13,761 nt of DNA. Origin: Candidatus Altimarinota bacterium (GTDB lineage Bacteria; Patescibacteriota; Gracilibacteria; UBA4473). Under the pieces are notes generated by a model that was not told where the DNA came from, searched no databases, and saw nothing but the letters and a program-made list of their open reading frames with translations. The DNA lies in the NCBI GenBank assembly GCA_026982915.1, contig JALWQU010000156.1, positions 1-13,761 of the forward strand. Reading direction: 5' to 3'. Positions 6,590 to 13,178 of the stretch are shown here, piece after piece. Both the position numbers and the translations under genes were made by a program. Within the stretch, counting starts at the first letter, position 1, and each line of letters begins with the position of its first letter.

Positions 6590-7507
6590 ATGGACAAGGA
6601 AAATATTTGCGTTATTGGAAGTGATGGTAACTTTGGTCGTGCTTTATCTCAAAGATTTAATCTAGAGGGTATACCTTTTTCTGATGAAGAAAAGGGTTAT
6701 CAAATGGTAGCTAGTTTTTTAGAAAAAAACCCAAAGGGCATTTTAGTGATAGCGGTAGCGGCAGACTTCCAAGTATCAGTTCATAAACGAATATTTGATG
6801 TTATCAAGGGAATGCAAAATTCCTCTGTAACGATTGTAAATATTAACTCAGTACAAGATCAAGTTCCAATGGAATTAGATCATAGGGGAAAGGTTATTCC
6901 AAAGGGGACAAATCTTGTTGGTGTACATCCTCATCACTGTCATTCTATAATGGAAAATGAGGAAATGTCTAAAAAATGGCTTTTAGCTTATGTAAAAAAC
7001 CAAGAAAGAGATAAAGAGACGGCAAGAACAAGACTCTTCTCTCGAAAACTAAATGCTTTTTTTAAAGAGCAAGGTATTAGTGATATTGAACTATTTAATT
7101 TTGACGTAGCTGCTTCAAAGCTTCCAACATTTCGCAATGGAGCCGAACTACATGATAAACTAACGGCCTATAGCCAAGCTTTAGTACATATGTTAAGAAT
7201 CTTGGTAGATGATGATAAACTATTTTTTGAATCCTTTGTTAAATTAAGCGTTGGGAAAGAGCTATCAGAAGCTATAGTCCATCAAAATCCATATGCTTAT
7301 AAGGGTATTTTTGAAATTCTTAAGTCAAAATGTCCTTCAAAAGAGGATCCTGATTTTATTGAAAAGCTAAAAACTTTAACCTTGAAAATTATAGACGAAT
7401 ATGAAAAAAGGTTTGAATCCGTACCTCAAGAAATTATTGAAGCGGCAAAGACACCAAAATTTGAAGAACTTATTTTAAAATTAAAAGAAGAAAAGGCGGC
7501 GATATAA
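6590..7507 (+). CDS. TyrA-like prephenate dehydrogenase family protein
   Basis: Prephenate dehydrogenases convert prephenate to 4-hydroxyphenylpyruvate with NAD(P) on the way to tyrosine. This 305-residue protein has an N-terminal Rossmann nucleotide-binding motif (VIGSDGNFGRALS, glycines 10, 13 and 16) and an NSVQ segment (86-89) where the family has a conserved Ser. GVHPHHC (111-117) corresponds to the family's G-x-HP motif, which supplies the substrate-binding His. The helical C-terminal domain has HDKLTAYSQALVHML (188-202), very close to the HDRNMTYIQALRHF of E. coli TyrA, and NPYAYKGIFEIL matches the following helix. I chose the ATG at 6590; an in-frame ATG at 6551 would add 13 hydrophobic residues before the Rossmann fold. 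AAGAGA ten bases upstream is only a weak ribosome-binding site. No other aromatic-pathway genes are in the window, so the exact substrate is uncertain. Confidence 0.75.
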   Translation: MDKENICVIGSDGNFGRALSQRFNLEGIPFSDEEKGYQMVASFLEKNPKGILVIAVAADFQVSVHKRIFDVIKGMQNSSVTIVNINSVQDQVPMELDHRGKVIPKGTNLVGVHPHHCHSIMENEEMSKKWLLAYVKNQERDKETARTRLFSRKLNAFFKEQGISDIELFNFDVAASKLPTFRNGAELHDKLTAYSQALVHMLRILVDDDKLFFESFVKLSVGKELSEAIVHQNPYAYKGIFEILKSKCPSKEDPDFIEKLKTLTLKIIDEYEKRFESVPQEIIEAAKTPKFEELILKLKEEKAAI

Positions 7508-7537
7508 ATCTTTTTCCTTATAATTTGTGTAAATCTA

Positions 7538-7546
7538 TGCTATAAT
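7538..7546 (+). promoter_or_regulatory. Extended -10 promoter predicting a leaderless mRNA
   Basis: TGC-TATAAT (7538-7546) is a perfect extended -10 element. The -35 position (around 7518-7523) shows only TTATAA. Counting the last base of the -10 as -7 puts transcription start at 7553, exactly the A of the ATG of the MgtC/DUF4010 gene. GGAG (7549-7552) touches the ATG and is too close to act as a Shine-Dalgarno. Confidence 0.6.
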
Positions 7547-7552
7547 ACGGAG

Positions 7553-8827
7553 ATGTTAGAAATACTTTCCACCGCGAATCCGATTGTAGAACTTTTTATT
7601 GCCGCACTTTTAGGCGCCTTTTTGGGGATTAGACGAGAGATGAGTCATCAACTAAGAGATAAAAAAAGTTTTATGGGACTTCGGACTATGACGCTTTTAG
7701 CTTTAATTGGGACTCTCTCGACACTTTTTCCGGAAAGAATGCCTTATTTGCCAATTGTATTTTTTATGAGTATTGTTTTTTTTATGGGCATTGTTTATAC
7801 CAATGGAGCCTTTCGGCTTAACAAAATTGGGCTAACAAGTGAGCTTACAGCGCTTACCGTTTTTTGGATTGGCGTGCTTGTTGGCTTTGAGCAACAAGTG
7901 CTAGCCATTATTATAACTCTTTTTTTGGCTACTATAAACGCTTTTAAAACACAATTACATCATTTTATCGTCACCCTCAAGCCACAAGAATGGACTGGAG
8001 CCTTGCAATTACTCGCTATTTCTGGGGCTGTATTACCCTTTCTTCCGAGAACACCGGTTGATCCATGGGGCGTCATTATTCCTTTTAATATTTGGTTTTT
8101 GGTGATTCTTATTTCTGGAATTGGATTTTTGGGGTATTTTTTGACCAAGTTTTTTGGGGCCAAGGGGGGAATCCCTATTACGGGGTTTTTGGGGGCTATT
8201 GTTTCGAGTACCGCGGTTACGACCTCAATGGCAAGTCAGTCTAAACGTTCGAAATTAACGGGTATTTTTGCGGTAGGTATTTTAATCGCGGTAGCCACTA
8301 TGCAGATTCGTGTTGTAGCAGAAATCTTGATTTGGGGTGGTGGGCTTATCAGTCTTGGAACGATTACTATTCCCCTTGTTATGTCGGTGGTAGCCGCTGT
8401 TTTTAGTTTCTATTACTTCAGAATTACCAATAAAAAGCATAATTTAACCGTTGTTAAGTCAGATGTAAAATTAGAGAGTCCCTTTGAACTTATTCCCGCA
8501 TTGCAATTTGGGCTAGCTTTTATTGTGGTACTTCTTGGTTTAGCTGTTGGTGGGAAATACTTTGGATCTTCGGGGGTTTATGTTACGGCTATACTCTCTG
8601 GATTTGTAGATGTCGATGCTATTGTTCTCTCTTCATTGGAGTCGGTACGAAACGGGACGATGGAAGCCGAAACCGCTCAAATAGCTATTGGCCTAGCTAT
8701 ATTTATGAATACCCTCATAAAAATTGTATATGTGGCTATCCTCGGAACTAAAAAATTGACTAAGAAAATCGCTATAAGTCTTTTAGTTACCTGCCTTTCG
8801 GGTGGATTGGTATTATTATTTATTTAG
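7553..8827 (+). CDS. MgtC/SapB family membrane protein with DUF4010 domain
   Basis: This 424-residue integral membrane protein has about a dozen hydrophobic segments. The N-terminal part carries the MgtC/SapB pattern: a first helix ending in GAFLGIRRE (21-29; family consensus G-L-x-R-E), then GLRTMTLLALIG (42-53). The C-terminal two thirds correspond to DUF4010, including the GGIPITGFLGAIVSSTAVTT loop and a final FVDVDAIVLSSL stretch near an inner helix. MgtC homologues are linked to magnesium stress and membrane potential in pathogens. For the DUF4010 fusion form, transport or regulation in the membrane is only inferred. The start at 7553 is fixed by the first helix and by the adjacent extended -10 promoter. 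It lies 45 bp after the TyrA-like gene and converges with the Baseplate_J-like gene, 15 bp apart. Confidence 0.85.
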   Translation: MLEILSTANPIVELFIAALLGAFLGIRREMSHQLRDKKSFMGLRTMTLLALIGTLSTLFPERMPYLPIVFFMSIVFFMGIVYTNGAFRLNKIGLTSELTALTVFWIGVLVGFEQQVLAIIITLFLATINAFKTQLHHFIVTLKPQEWTGALQLLAISGAVLPFLPRTPVDPWGVIIPFNIWFLVILISGIGFLGYFLTKFFGAKGGIPITGFLGAIVSSTAVTTSMASQSKRSKLTGIFAVGILIAVATMQIRVVAEILIWGGGLISLGTITIPLVMSVVAAVFSFYYFRITNKKHNLTVVKSDVKLESPFELIPALQFGLAFIVVLLGLAVGGKYFGSSGVYVTAILSGFVDVDAIVLSSLESVRNGTMEAETAQIAIGLAIFMNTLIKIVYVAILGTKKLTKKIAISLLVTCLSGGLVLLFI

Positions 8828-8831
8828 GGTC

Positions 8832-8849
8832 GATCTAAAATTTCAGATC
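8832..8849. terminator. Weak shared hairpin between convergent genes
   Basis: GATCT (8832-8836) can pair with AGATC (8845-8849) around an eight-base loop, overlapping the last codons of the leftward gene. The downstream sequence is T-rich but has no clean T run. It may act as a poor bidirectional terminator for the two converging genes. Confidence 0.25.
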
Positions 8850-10522
8850 TCTTCTTGTATTTTAAATTCAATTTGTTCGAAAATAGACGGAATATTATCA
8901 TTCCAAAAAGGTGAGATTTTAACCTTTAAGACTTCATCTATTTCGGGGTGATTAACCAGGATAGATTTTGCTTCTACTTCAACTTTTCCAGCTATTTCTT
9001 TTTTGAGTTTAGCTTGCCAGGTATTTACAAAATCATTTTTAGCCTTGAGGTTCAAGGCTTCAATACCTTTCAAAGAAACCGATAATTTTATCCATCGTTC
9101 ATCTTCTAAAAAAGCCTGGTCTAAGACACGGTATTCAATAGAAGTTTGGTCCATAAAGAGGAGCTTTCGACGGTTGTCCTGTGAAGCTTCAATCTTTTTT
9201 TGTAAAACCTTTATAATGGCGTCTTGATCAAAAACGATCCCCGAAACGGCTACCTTGGCTGACACAGAAAAAGTTTGTGATTCTTTCCCGATCAAGGATT
9301 CATCAACTTTATAAGTAAGCAGGTCGGATTTTAGGAGCCCTTGTTGACCTAATAATACATATCTTTTTCCTTCACGATTACTGCGTCTTTTAAGCTCTTC
9401 ATCTAGCATTTCGGTACCTCTCACCGTAAAACTTTCTAGTAAGATCGGTTTAGCTAGTTTGTAATCTTCTGGGCCAATAAAGTATCGAGTAAGGGTTGAC
9501 CCACCGACCATAGGGCCACGATTGGCTTTGGCGTAATAAAGTTCGCGAGTTTCGGTTCTTAGCGCTGGGAAAAATAGATCGGTCCCGGCTTCTATATTAC
9601 CACGGTTCCCTATAGGGCGACCTTTGGTGTCAAAATCATCGGCGATAACACTAACGACTAGTTTACCAGGGATTTTTCCTTTTTTAGGCGGAACGGTATA
9701 ATTTTCTTGGGTTCTGAAGATGACGCCATCAGCGGTAGAAAGACGAGAAGGAATAAAAAATTTAGGCTCACTCGTTTCATTAAAGAGCGTTATTTTTCCT
9801 TTGGCATTTGTTAGCTCGTATTTTTCTTGAGTGGAAGGGAAGGTTTCTTCATCTTCTACAACGTTTTTTACAAAGATTCCGTCAACGGAAGGAAGTTTTT
9901 CATTGGCTTCGCCTACGACCGCATCAGGTAACTTTACCAAAATATTCTGAGTAATAGGAATCACGGATATTTTTGGTTTTATCGTGATAACGGCATGCGG
10001 AACAATCCAGAAGAAAATACCGGCTATGCCAATAATAATTAGTAAAAAAAGGAAAAAGATAAAACTTCTAATTGATTTTTCATCCTTTAGATTCTCAATT
10101 TTTTTACTTTCAAAGTGGGGTGTATTCTTGCTGACCTTCGTCCGAAACTTTATTTTTTTAGACGCAAAATTAGTGGGTATTTTTTTATTCTTTTGGGCGA
10201 CAATTATCCCCAGAATATCTGTAACAGATTCTGTTTCAAGGTCTTCAGCTTCATCTGGTAGAGCCTTCATTACCGTCATAGACTGTTGTTTTAGTATGTC
10301 CTTAAAGTAAGACTTTTGGGTAATGAATATCAGGGAGATATCATATTTTTTGGAGAGCTTCTTTAGTTTTTTGAGGAGCTTTATTTCCGTAATCATGTTG
10401 AAATCACGAGCTACCAAAAAATAAACTGTTGTATTCTTGAGTTGCTTTATAACCGATATAAGGTCTTTGGCACGTAGTCCTCGTCGGAGATCAATTTTAT
10501 GTGTTTTTTTTTGTTTTGACAT
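8843..10522 (-). CDS. CPR-type single-span membrane protein with Baseplate_J-like outer region
   Basis: From the ATG at 10522 the product is 559 residues. Residues 1-100 look like a small alpha/beta domain (TTVYFLVAR strand, a Lys-rich helix, DISLIFITQ strand, a helix and another strand). A basic linker follows, then one membrane helix (about 154-174, FIFFLFLLIIIGIAGIFFWIV). The remaining 380 residues should lie outside. That part begins with AVITIKP, then KGKITLFNE (241-249), DGVIFRT (264-270), GNIEAGT (307-313) and a GG turn (339-340). This pattern is shared with Baseplate_J-like proteins common in Patescibacteria. In phages such domains join baseplate wedges; the CPR proteins have no proven role, and a cell-envelope or surface-appendage role is only inferred. 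The TTG at 10573 would add 17 residues and is unlikely. No Shine-Dalgarno is visible. It ends in TGA and diverges from the tRNA gene. Confidence 0.75.
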   Translation of the reverse strand: MSKQKKTHKIDLRRGLRAKDLISVIKQLKNTTVYFLVARDFNMITEIKLLKKLKKLSKKYDISLIFITQKSYFKDILKQQSMTVMKALPDEAEDLETESVTDILGIIVAQKNKKIPTNFASKKIKFRTKVSKNTPHFESKKIENLKDEKSIRSFIFFLFLLIIIGIAGIFFWIVPHAVITIKPKISVIPITQNILVKLPDAVVGEANEKLPSVDGIFVKNVVEDEETFPSTQEKYELTNAKGKITLFNETSEPKFFIPSRLSTADGVIFRTQENYTVPPKKGKIPGKLVVSVIADDFDTKGRPIGNRGNIEAGTDLFFPALRTETRELYYAKANRGPMVGGSTLTRYFIGPEDYKLAKPILLESFTVRGTEMLDEELKRRSNREGKRYVLLGQQGLLKSDLLTYKVDESLIGKESQTFSVSAKVAVSGIVFDQDAIIKVLQKKIEASQDNRRKLLFMDQTSIEYRVLDQAFLEDERWIKLSVSLKGIEALNLKAKNDFVNTWQAKLKKEIAGKVEVEAKSILVNHPEIDEVLKVKISPFWNDNIPSIFEQIEFKIQEEI

Positions 10523-10594
10523 GGTCAGGATGAAGTTATCAGATTTTTTCCAAAAATAAAACTTGATTTTCAATTAAATGCTTTTAATATTCCT

Positions 10595-10621
10595 TTGGTT
10601 TTAGTCTTTTTGTAGTATAAA
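10595..10621 (+). promoter_or_regulatory. Probable promoter of tRNA-Gln
   Basis: TATAAA (10616-10621) is preceded at 15-bp spacing by TTGGTT (10595-10600). Predicted transcription start is near 10628, about 15 bases before the mature tRNA. The -35 match is weak and the spacing short. Confidence 0.4.
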
Positions 10622-10642
10622 AGAAGGTTAAGGCTTCGTTAT

Positions 10643-10717
10643 TGGGGATTCGCCAAGCGGTAAGGCACCAGATTTTGGTTCTGGCATTCGGGGGTTCAAA
10701 TCCCTCATCCCCAGCCA
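10643..10717 (+). tRNA. tRNA-Gln (anticodon TTG)
   Basis: A complete cloverleaf can be drawn by hand. The acceptor TGGGGAT (10643-10649) pairs with ATCCCCA (10707-10713). The D arm is GCC/GGC. The anticodon stem CCAGA (10668-10672) pairs with TCTGG (10680-10684) around the loop TTTTGGT, with TTG at positions 34-36. The T arm is GGGGG/CCCTC around TTCAAAT with one G-U pair. The discriminator is G10714 and CCA is encoded (10715-10717). UUG reads CAA and, by wobble, CAG. The gene precedes nusA but is separated from it by a terminator. Confidence 0.95.
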
Positions 10718-10720
10718 ATA

Positions 10721-10756
10721 AAAAAAGTTTGAACATTTTGTGTTTAGGCTTTTTTT
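10721..10756 (+). terminator. Intrinsic terminator after tRNA-Gln
   Basis: AAAAAAGTTTGAACA (10721-10735) pairs with TGTTTAGGCTTTTTT (10741-10755) along 15 positions, including three G-U pairs, around the loop TTTTG. The arm ends in a T run. The A-run/T-run shape could also stop transcripts on the other strand. Confidence 0.7.
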
Positions 10757-10830
10757 AATCTAGTTATTATGACTTCTTGCTTAAAACCCCTCAGAAAAAG
10801 AAAATTAATACTATTTAACCTAAAAAAAGT

Positions 10831-10858
10831 TTGACAGCCTGTTATTCCTTATAATAAT
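10831..10858 (+). promoter_or_regulatory. Promoter of nusA
   Basis: A perfect TTGACA (10831-10836) is followed after 16 bases by AATAAT (10853-10858). A perfect TATAAT overlaps at 10850-10855 but at only 13-bp spacing, so the former is the better -10. Predicted start near 10865 gives a nusA leader of about 140 nt. That leader holds only weak pairing (GAGCG at 10917-10921 with CGCTC at 10970-10974) and no rimP. Confidence 0.65.
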
Positions 10859-11004
10859 AGGGGTGTACATCAATGATTTGATTTTAATATCAAGTTCGTT
10901 GTTTTTTCCACAAGAGGAGCGAGGTAGGTTTTTAACATCTAAAACTCAGCTTCGAAGGAAAATCATTAACGCTCGCATCTACTTCTTTAAATCCATTATC
11001 CTTT

Positions 11005-12288
11005 ATGCAAACACAACTTCAAGCAGCTATCAATCAGCTTTGTGCTGAGAAAAACCTCGATAAGGATATTGTCATCGATGCCATCGAAAAAGCGATTGCC
11101 TTAGCCTACAAAAAGGATTTTGGTTCACCACGACAAAATATAAAAATTGTCTTGGGAGATGATATTTCTCAAATGAGAATTTTTGAAGAACGAGAAGTTG
11201 TGTCGAAGCTTGAAGATCATGATCTGGATATTCTCCTGAAAGACGCCAAAATTATTCGTCCAGATGCAACGGTTGGGGATGTTGTTTTTATTCCGGTGGA
11301 ACTACATGAATCATTTGGTCGTATTGCGGCGCAAGCTGCGAAGCAGGTTATTATGCAAAAGTTAAACGAAGCAGAACGTAATATGCTTTTTGAGAAATTT
11401 AAAAATAGAGAAGGTGATCTACTTACGGCAAAAGTACAAAAGGTTGATCACCATGCTGTTTTGATCGAAGTAGAGGGTATTTCAACGCTCTTGGGAAGGC
11501 GTCAGCAAATTTGGGGGGAAAAATACTTCACCGGTCAACGAATAAAGGTTTTACTGGAGAAAGTAGAACTAACTTCACGTGGGCCACAACTCTGAATTAC
11601 ACGATCGAGTGATGATTTTATTATCGCCCTTTTTGAGCAAGAAATTCCGGAGATGAAAGAGGGGCTTGTTTATGTCGCAAAAATTGCACGTGAATCGGGC
11701 GTTCGTTGTAAGATTGCGGTTGCTTCTGAAGATCCTTCAATTGATCCAGTAGGAGCTTTCGTAGGACAAAAAGGATCACGAATTAATACCGTTATGGACG
11801 AGGTTGGTGATGAGCGACTGGATATTATTCAATACTATGATGACCCAAAGCGAATGCTTTTGGCGGCGCTTTCTCCTGCGAAAATTGCGAAGGTTGAATT
11901 TTTTACTGGCGAAAAAGGAGAGGAGCGTGTTAAGATATTTGTTCCAGAAGGAGAGCGGGCTATTACGATCGGAAAGAAAGGACAAAATGTACGATTAGCG
12001 GGAAACCTAATTAATATGCAGGTAGATGTTATCACTTATGATGGCCCAATGGAGGAAGAAGAAGTGAAGAGACCTGTGGCTAAAGTGAAAAAAGAAGTTT
12101 CGGAAAAAGTAACAATTGATGAGTTGGATGGTGTTTCAGAATCAGTCATTGCAACGCTAACCGATATTGGTTTATCACAAATTAAGCAGTTTGAAGGACT
12201 GAAAGCCGAAGAACTAGTGGATCTAGGTATTACGCTTGAAGAAGGAGAATTAGTAATGAAAGCCGTTAATAAATACCTTAAGAATTAG
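11005..12288 (+). CDS. nusA: Transcription factor NusA, interrupted by one in-frame UGA
   Basis: NusA binds RNA polymerase and controls pausing, termination and antitermination. Read through codon 197, the product is 427 residues. It comprises an N-terminal polymerase-binding domain (1-130; AINQLCAEKNLDKDIVIDAI), S1 (about 135-192; GDLLTAKVQKV), KH1 (about 198-270; DPVGAFVGQKGSR with GxxG at 254-257), KH2 (GKKG at 323-326, then QNVRLAG) and a helix-hairpin-helix tail (about 370-423; TIDELDGVSESVIATL). Codon 197 (11593-11595) is TGA, just after the conserved GPQL and before ITRSSDDFIIALFEQEIPE, which matches family NusA in the same frame. So either UGA is read through, NusA is made as two pieces, or the base is a mutation or sequencing error. 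An in-frame ATG at 11653 could restart translation but would lose the start of KH1. No Shine-Dalgarno precedes the ATG at 11005. The gene stands alone, without rimP or infB. Confidence 0.92.
11593..11595 (+). other. In-frame TGA at the S1/KH1 boundary of nusA
   Basis: The TGA replaces a residue that is Phe in E. coli (GAQLFVTRS) and Tyr in B. subtilis, from memory of those sequences. A single T-to-G change from TTA (Leu) would produce it. There is no length change: 19 conserved codons continue in frame after it. Confidence 0.9.
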
Positions 12289-12311
12289 CTGTTGACTCAC
12301 TATTAATAGAG

Positions 12312-12343
12312 AAAGGATCGTTCCATTGGGGCGGTCCTTTTTT
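12312..12343 (+). terminator. Intrinsic terminator of nusA
   Basis: AAAGGATCG (12312-12320) pairs with CGGTCCTTT (12332-12340) with one T-G pair. The inner TTCC/GGGG bases extend the stem to about 13 pairs around an ATT loop, and a run of six T follows. It lies 24 bases after the nusA stop and also separates nusA from the convergent aminotransferase gene. Confidence 0.85.
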
Positions 12344-12386
12344 ATTGTATGGGATTTTTTATCGGGTTTCTTTTAAGTACTTCTTA

Positions 12387-13166
12387 TTAATTTATCAGAC
12401 TTTTCTTAAATTCACTGTGTAGCTTTTGTGTTATCATGAAATTGTTATTTTTCCAGATTGTCCATTCTCGAACAGGCACAATTTCTTTGGTCGTATTCGT
12501 CAAAAAGATCTCATTGGCTGTTAGTAAATCCTGACGAGTTATTTCTTTTTCGTAGGTAGTTATATTTAGTGATTTGGCTGTTTCGAGAACAACAGAACGG
12601 GTAACCCCTTTTAGTATTTTGTTTTTAGGCGTTAATAGTTGTCCATTTTTTACCATAAAAATATTACTTATATTCCCCTCTCGCAAAAAACCTTGCTCAT
12701 TAAAAAAAATAATTTCATAAGCTAATTTAGTTTTTTTTTTCTCATAGAAAGAGTACGCAAAGCCTGGATATTTAGCCTCCGCAAAATTTCGTTGGAAAGT
12801 TGTATCAACGATACTAACACCTTTTTGATAAACTGATTCTGGCAGAGGAATTAACTTATTGGTACGGATCCAATAAAAATCAGCTGTCAAAAATATTTTT
12901 AGCCTTAGATTTTTTTTGGCTATACGATTTCTTCGGGCTATTTCAATAAGATTGGCTTTGATACTGTCTTTAGTAAAACTAAAAGTAACCCCTATTATTT
13001 CAGCCGAATGCCAAAGTCTATTGAGGTGATCTTCTAGGCGAAATATAGTCGTTTCGTTGTAGGTTCGAAGCGTTTCAAAGACGGATAAACCAAACTCAAG
13101 AGACTCAGAAAAAGGTGATACCGTTTTGGGTATCACCTTATGAAATTCGCCGTTAAAGCAGATCAT
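12387..13166 (-). CDS. Class IV PLP-dependent aminotransferase (IlvE/DAAT/PabC fold)
   Basis: This fold family includes branched-chain aminotransferase, D-amino-acid transaminase and aminodeoxychorismate lyase. The 259-residue protein opens with CFNGEF and SLEFGLSVFETLRTY (22-36), the usual N-terminal signature. Lys132 (AEAKYPGFAY) aligns with the PLP-binding Lys of IlvE (AKAGGNY). Glu163 in LREGNISNIF (161-170) corresponds to the residue that contacts the PLP pyridine nitrogen. LLTPKNKILKGVTR (177-190) and the TNTTKEIVPV segment (223-232) complete the phosphate-binding region. The short length fits PabC or DAAT as well as IlvE, so I assign no substrate. It begins 12 bp after rplY ends on the same strand, suggesting cotranscription. 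No Shine-Dalgarno is visible. Confidence 0.9.
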   Translation of the reverse strand: MICFNGEFHKVIPKTVSPFSESLEFGLSVFETLRTYNETTIFRLEDHLNRLWHSAEIIGVTFSFTKDSIKANLIEIARRNRIAKKNLRLKIFLTADFYWIRTNKLIPLPESVYQKGVSIVDTTFQRNFAEAKYPGFAYSFYEKKKTKLAYEIIFFNEQGFLREGNISNIFMVKNGQLLTPKNKILKGVTRSVVLETAKSLNITTYEKEITRQDLLTANEIFLTNTTKEIVPVREWTIWKNNNFMITQKLHSEFKKSLIN

Positions 13167-13178
13167 AATATTCGGTCT

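Noticed and set aside
6479..6590. T-box riboswitch upstream of the TyrA-like gene
   Set aside because: The conserved T-box sequence and the stem pattern expected with it are absent, and the leader of about 110 nt is too short.
11593..11640. Selenocysteine insertion at the nusA UGA
   Set aside because: NusA has no Cys or Sec at this site in known families, and I see no SECIS-like hairpin directly after the UGA.
11005..12288. Alternative genetic code with UGA as Gly (code 25) or Trp (code 4)
   Set aside because: ung and the Baseplate_J-like gene both end plausibly in TGA, and secD, secF, the lipoprotein and the DUF4010 gene contain no in-frame TGA. A reassigned code would scatter TGA through all of them.
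11653..12288. The second half of nusA as an independent gene
   Set aside because: The 19 codons before the ATG are conserved NusA sequence in the same frame, so the piece is part of nusA. Starting at 11653 would remove the first helix of KH1.
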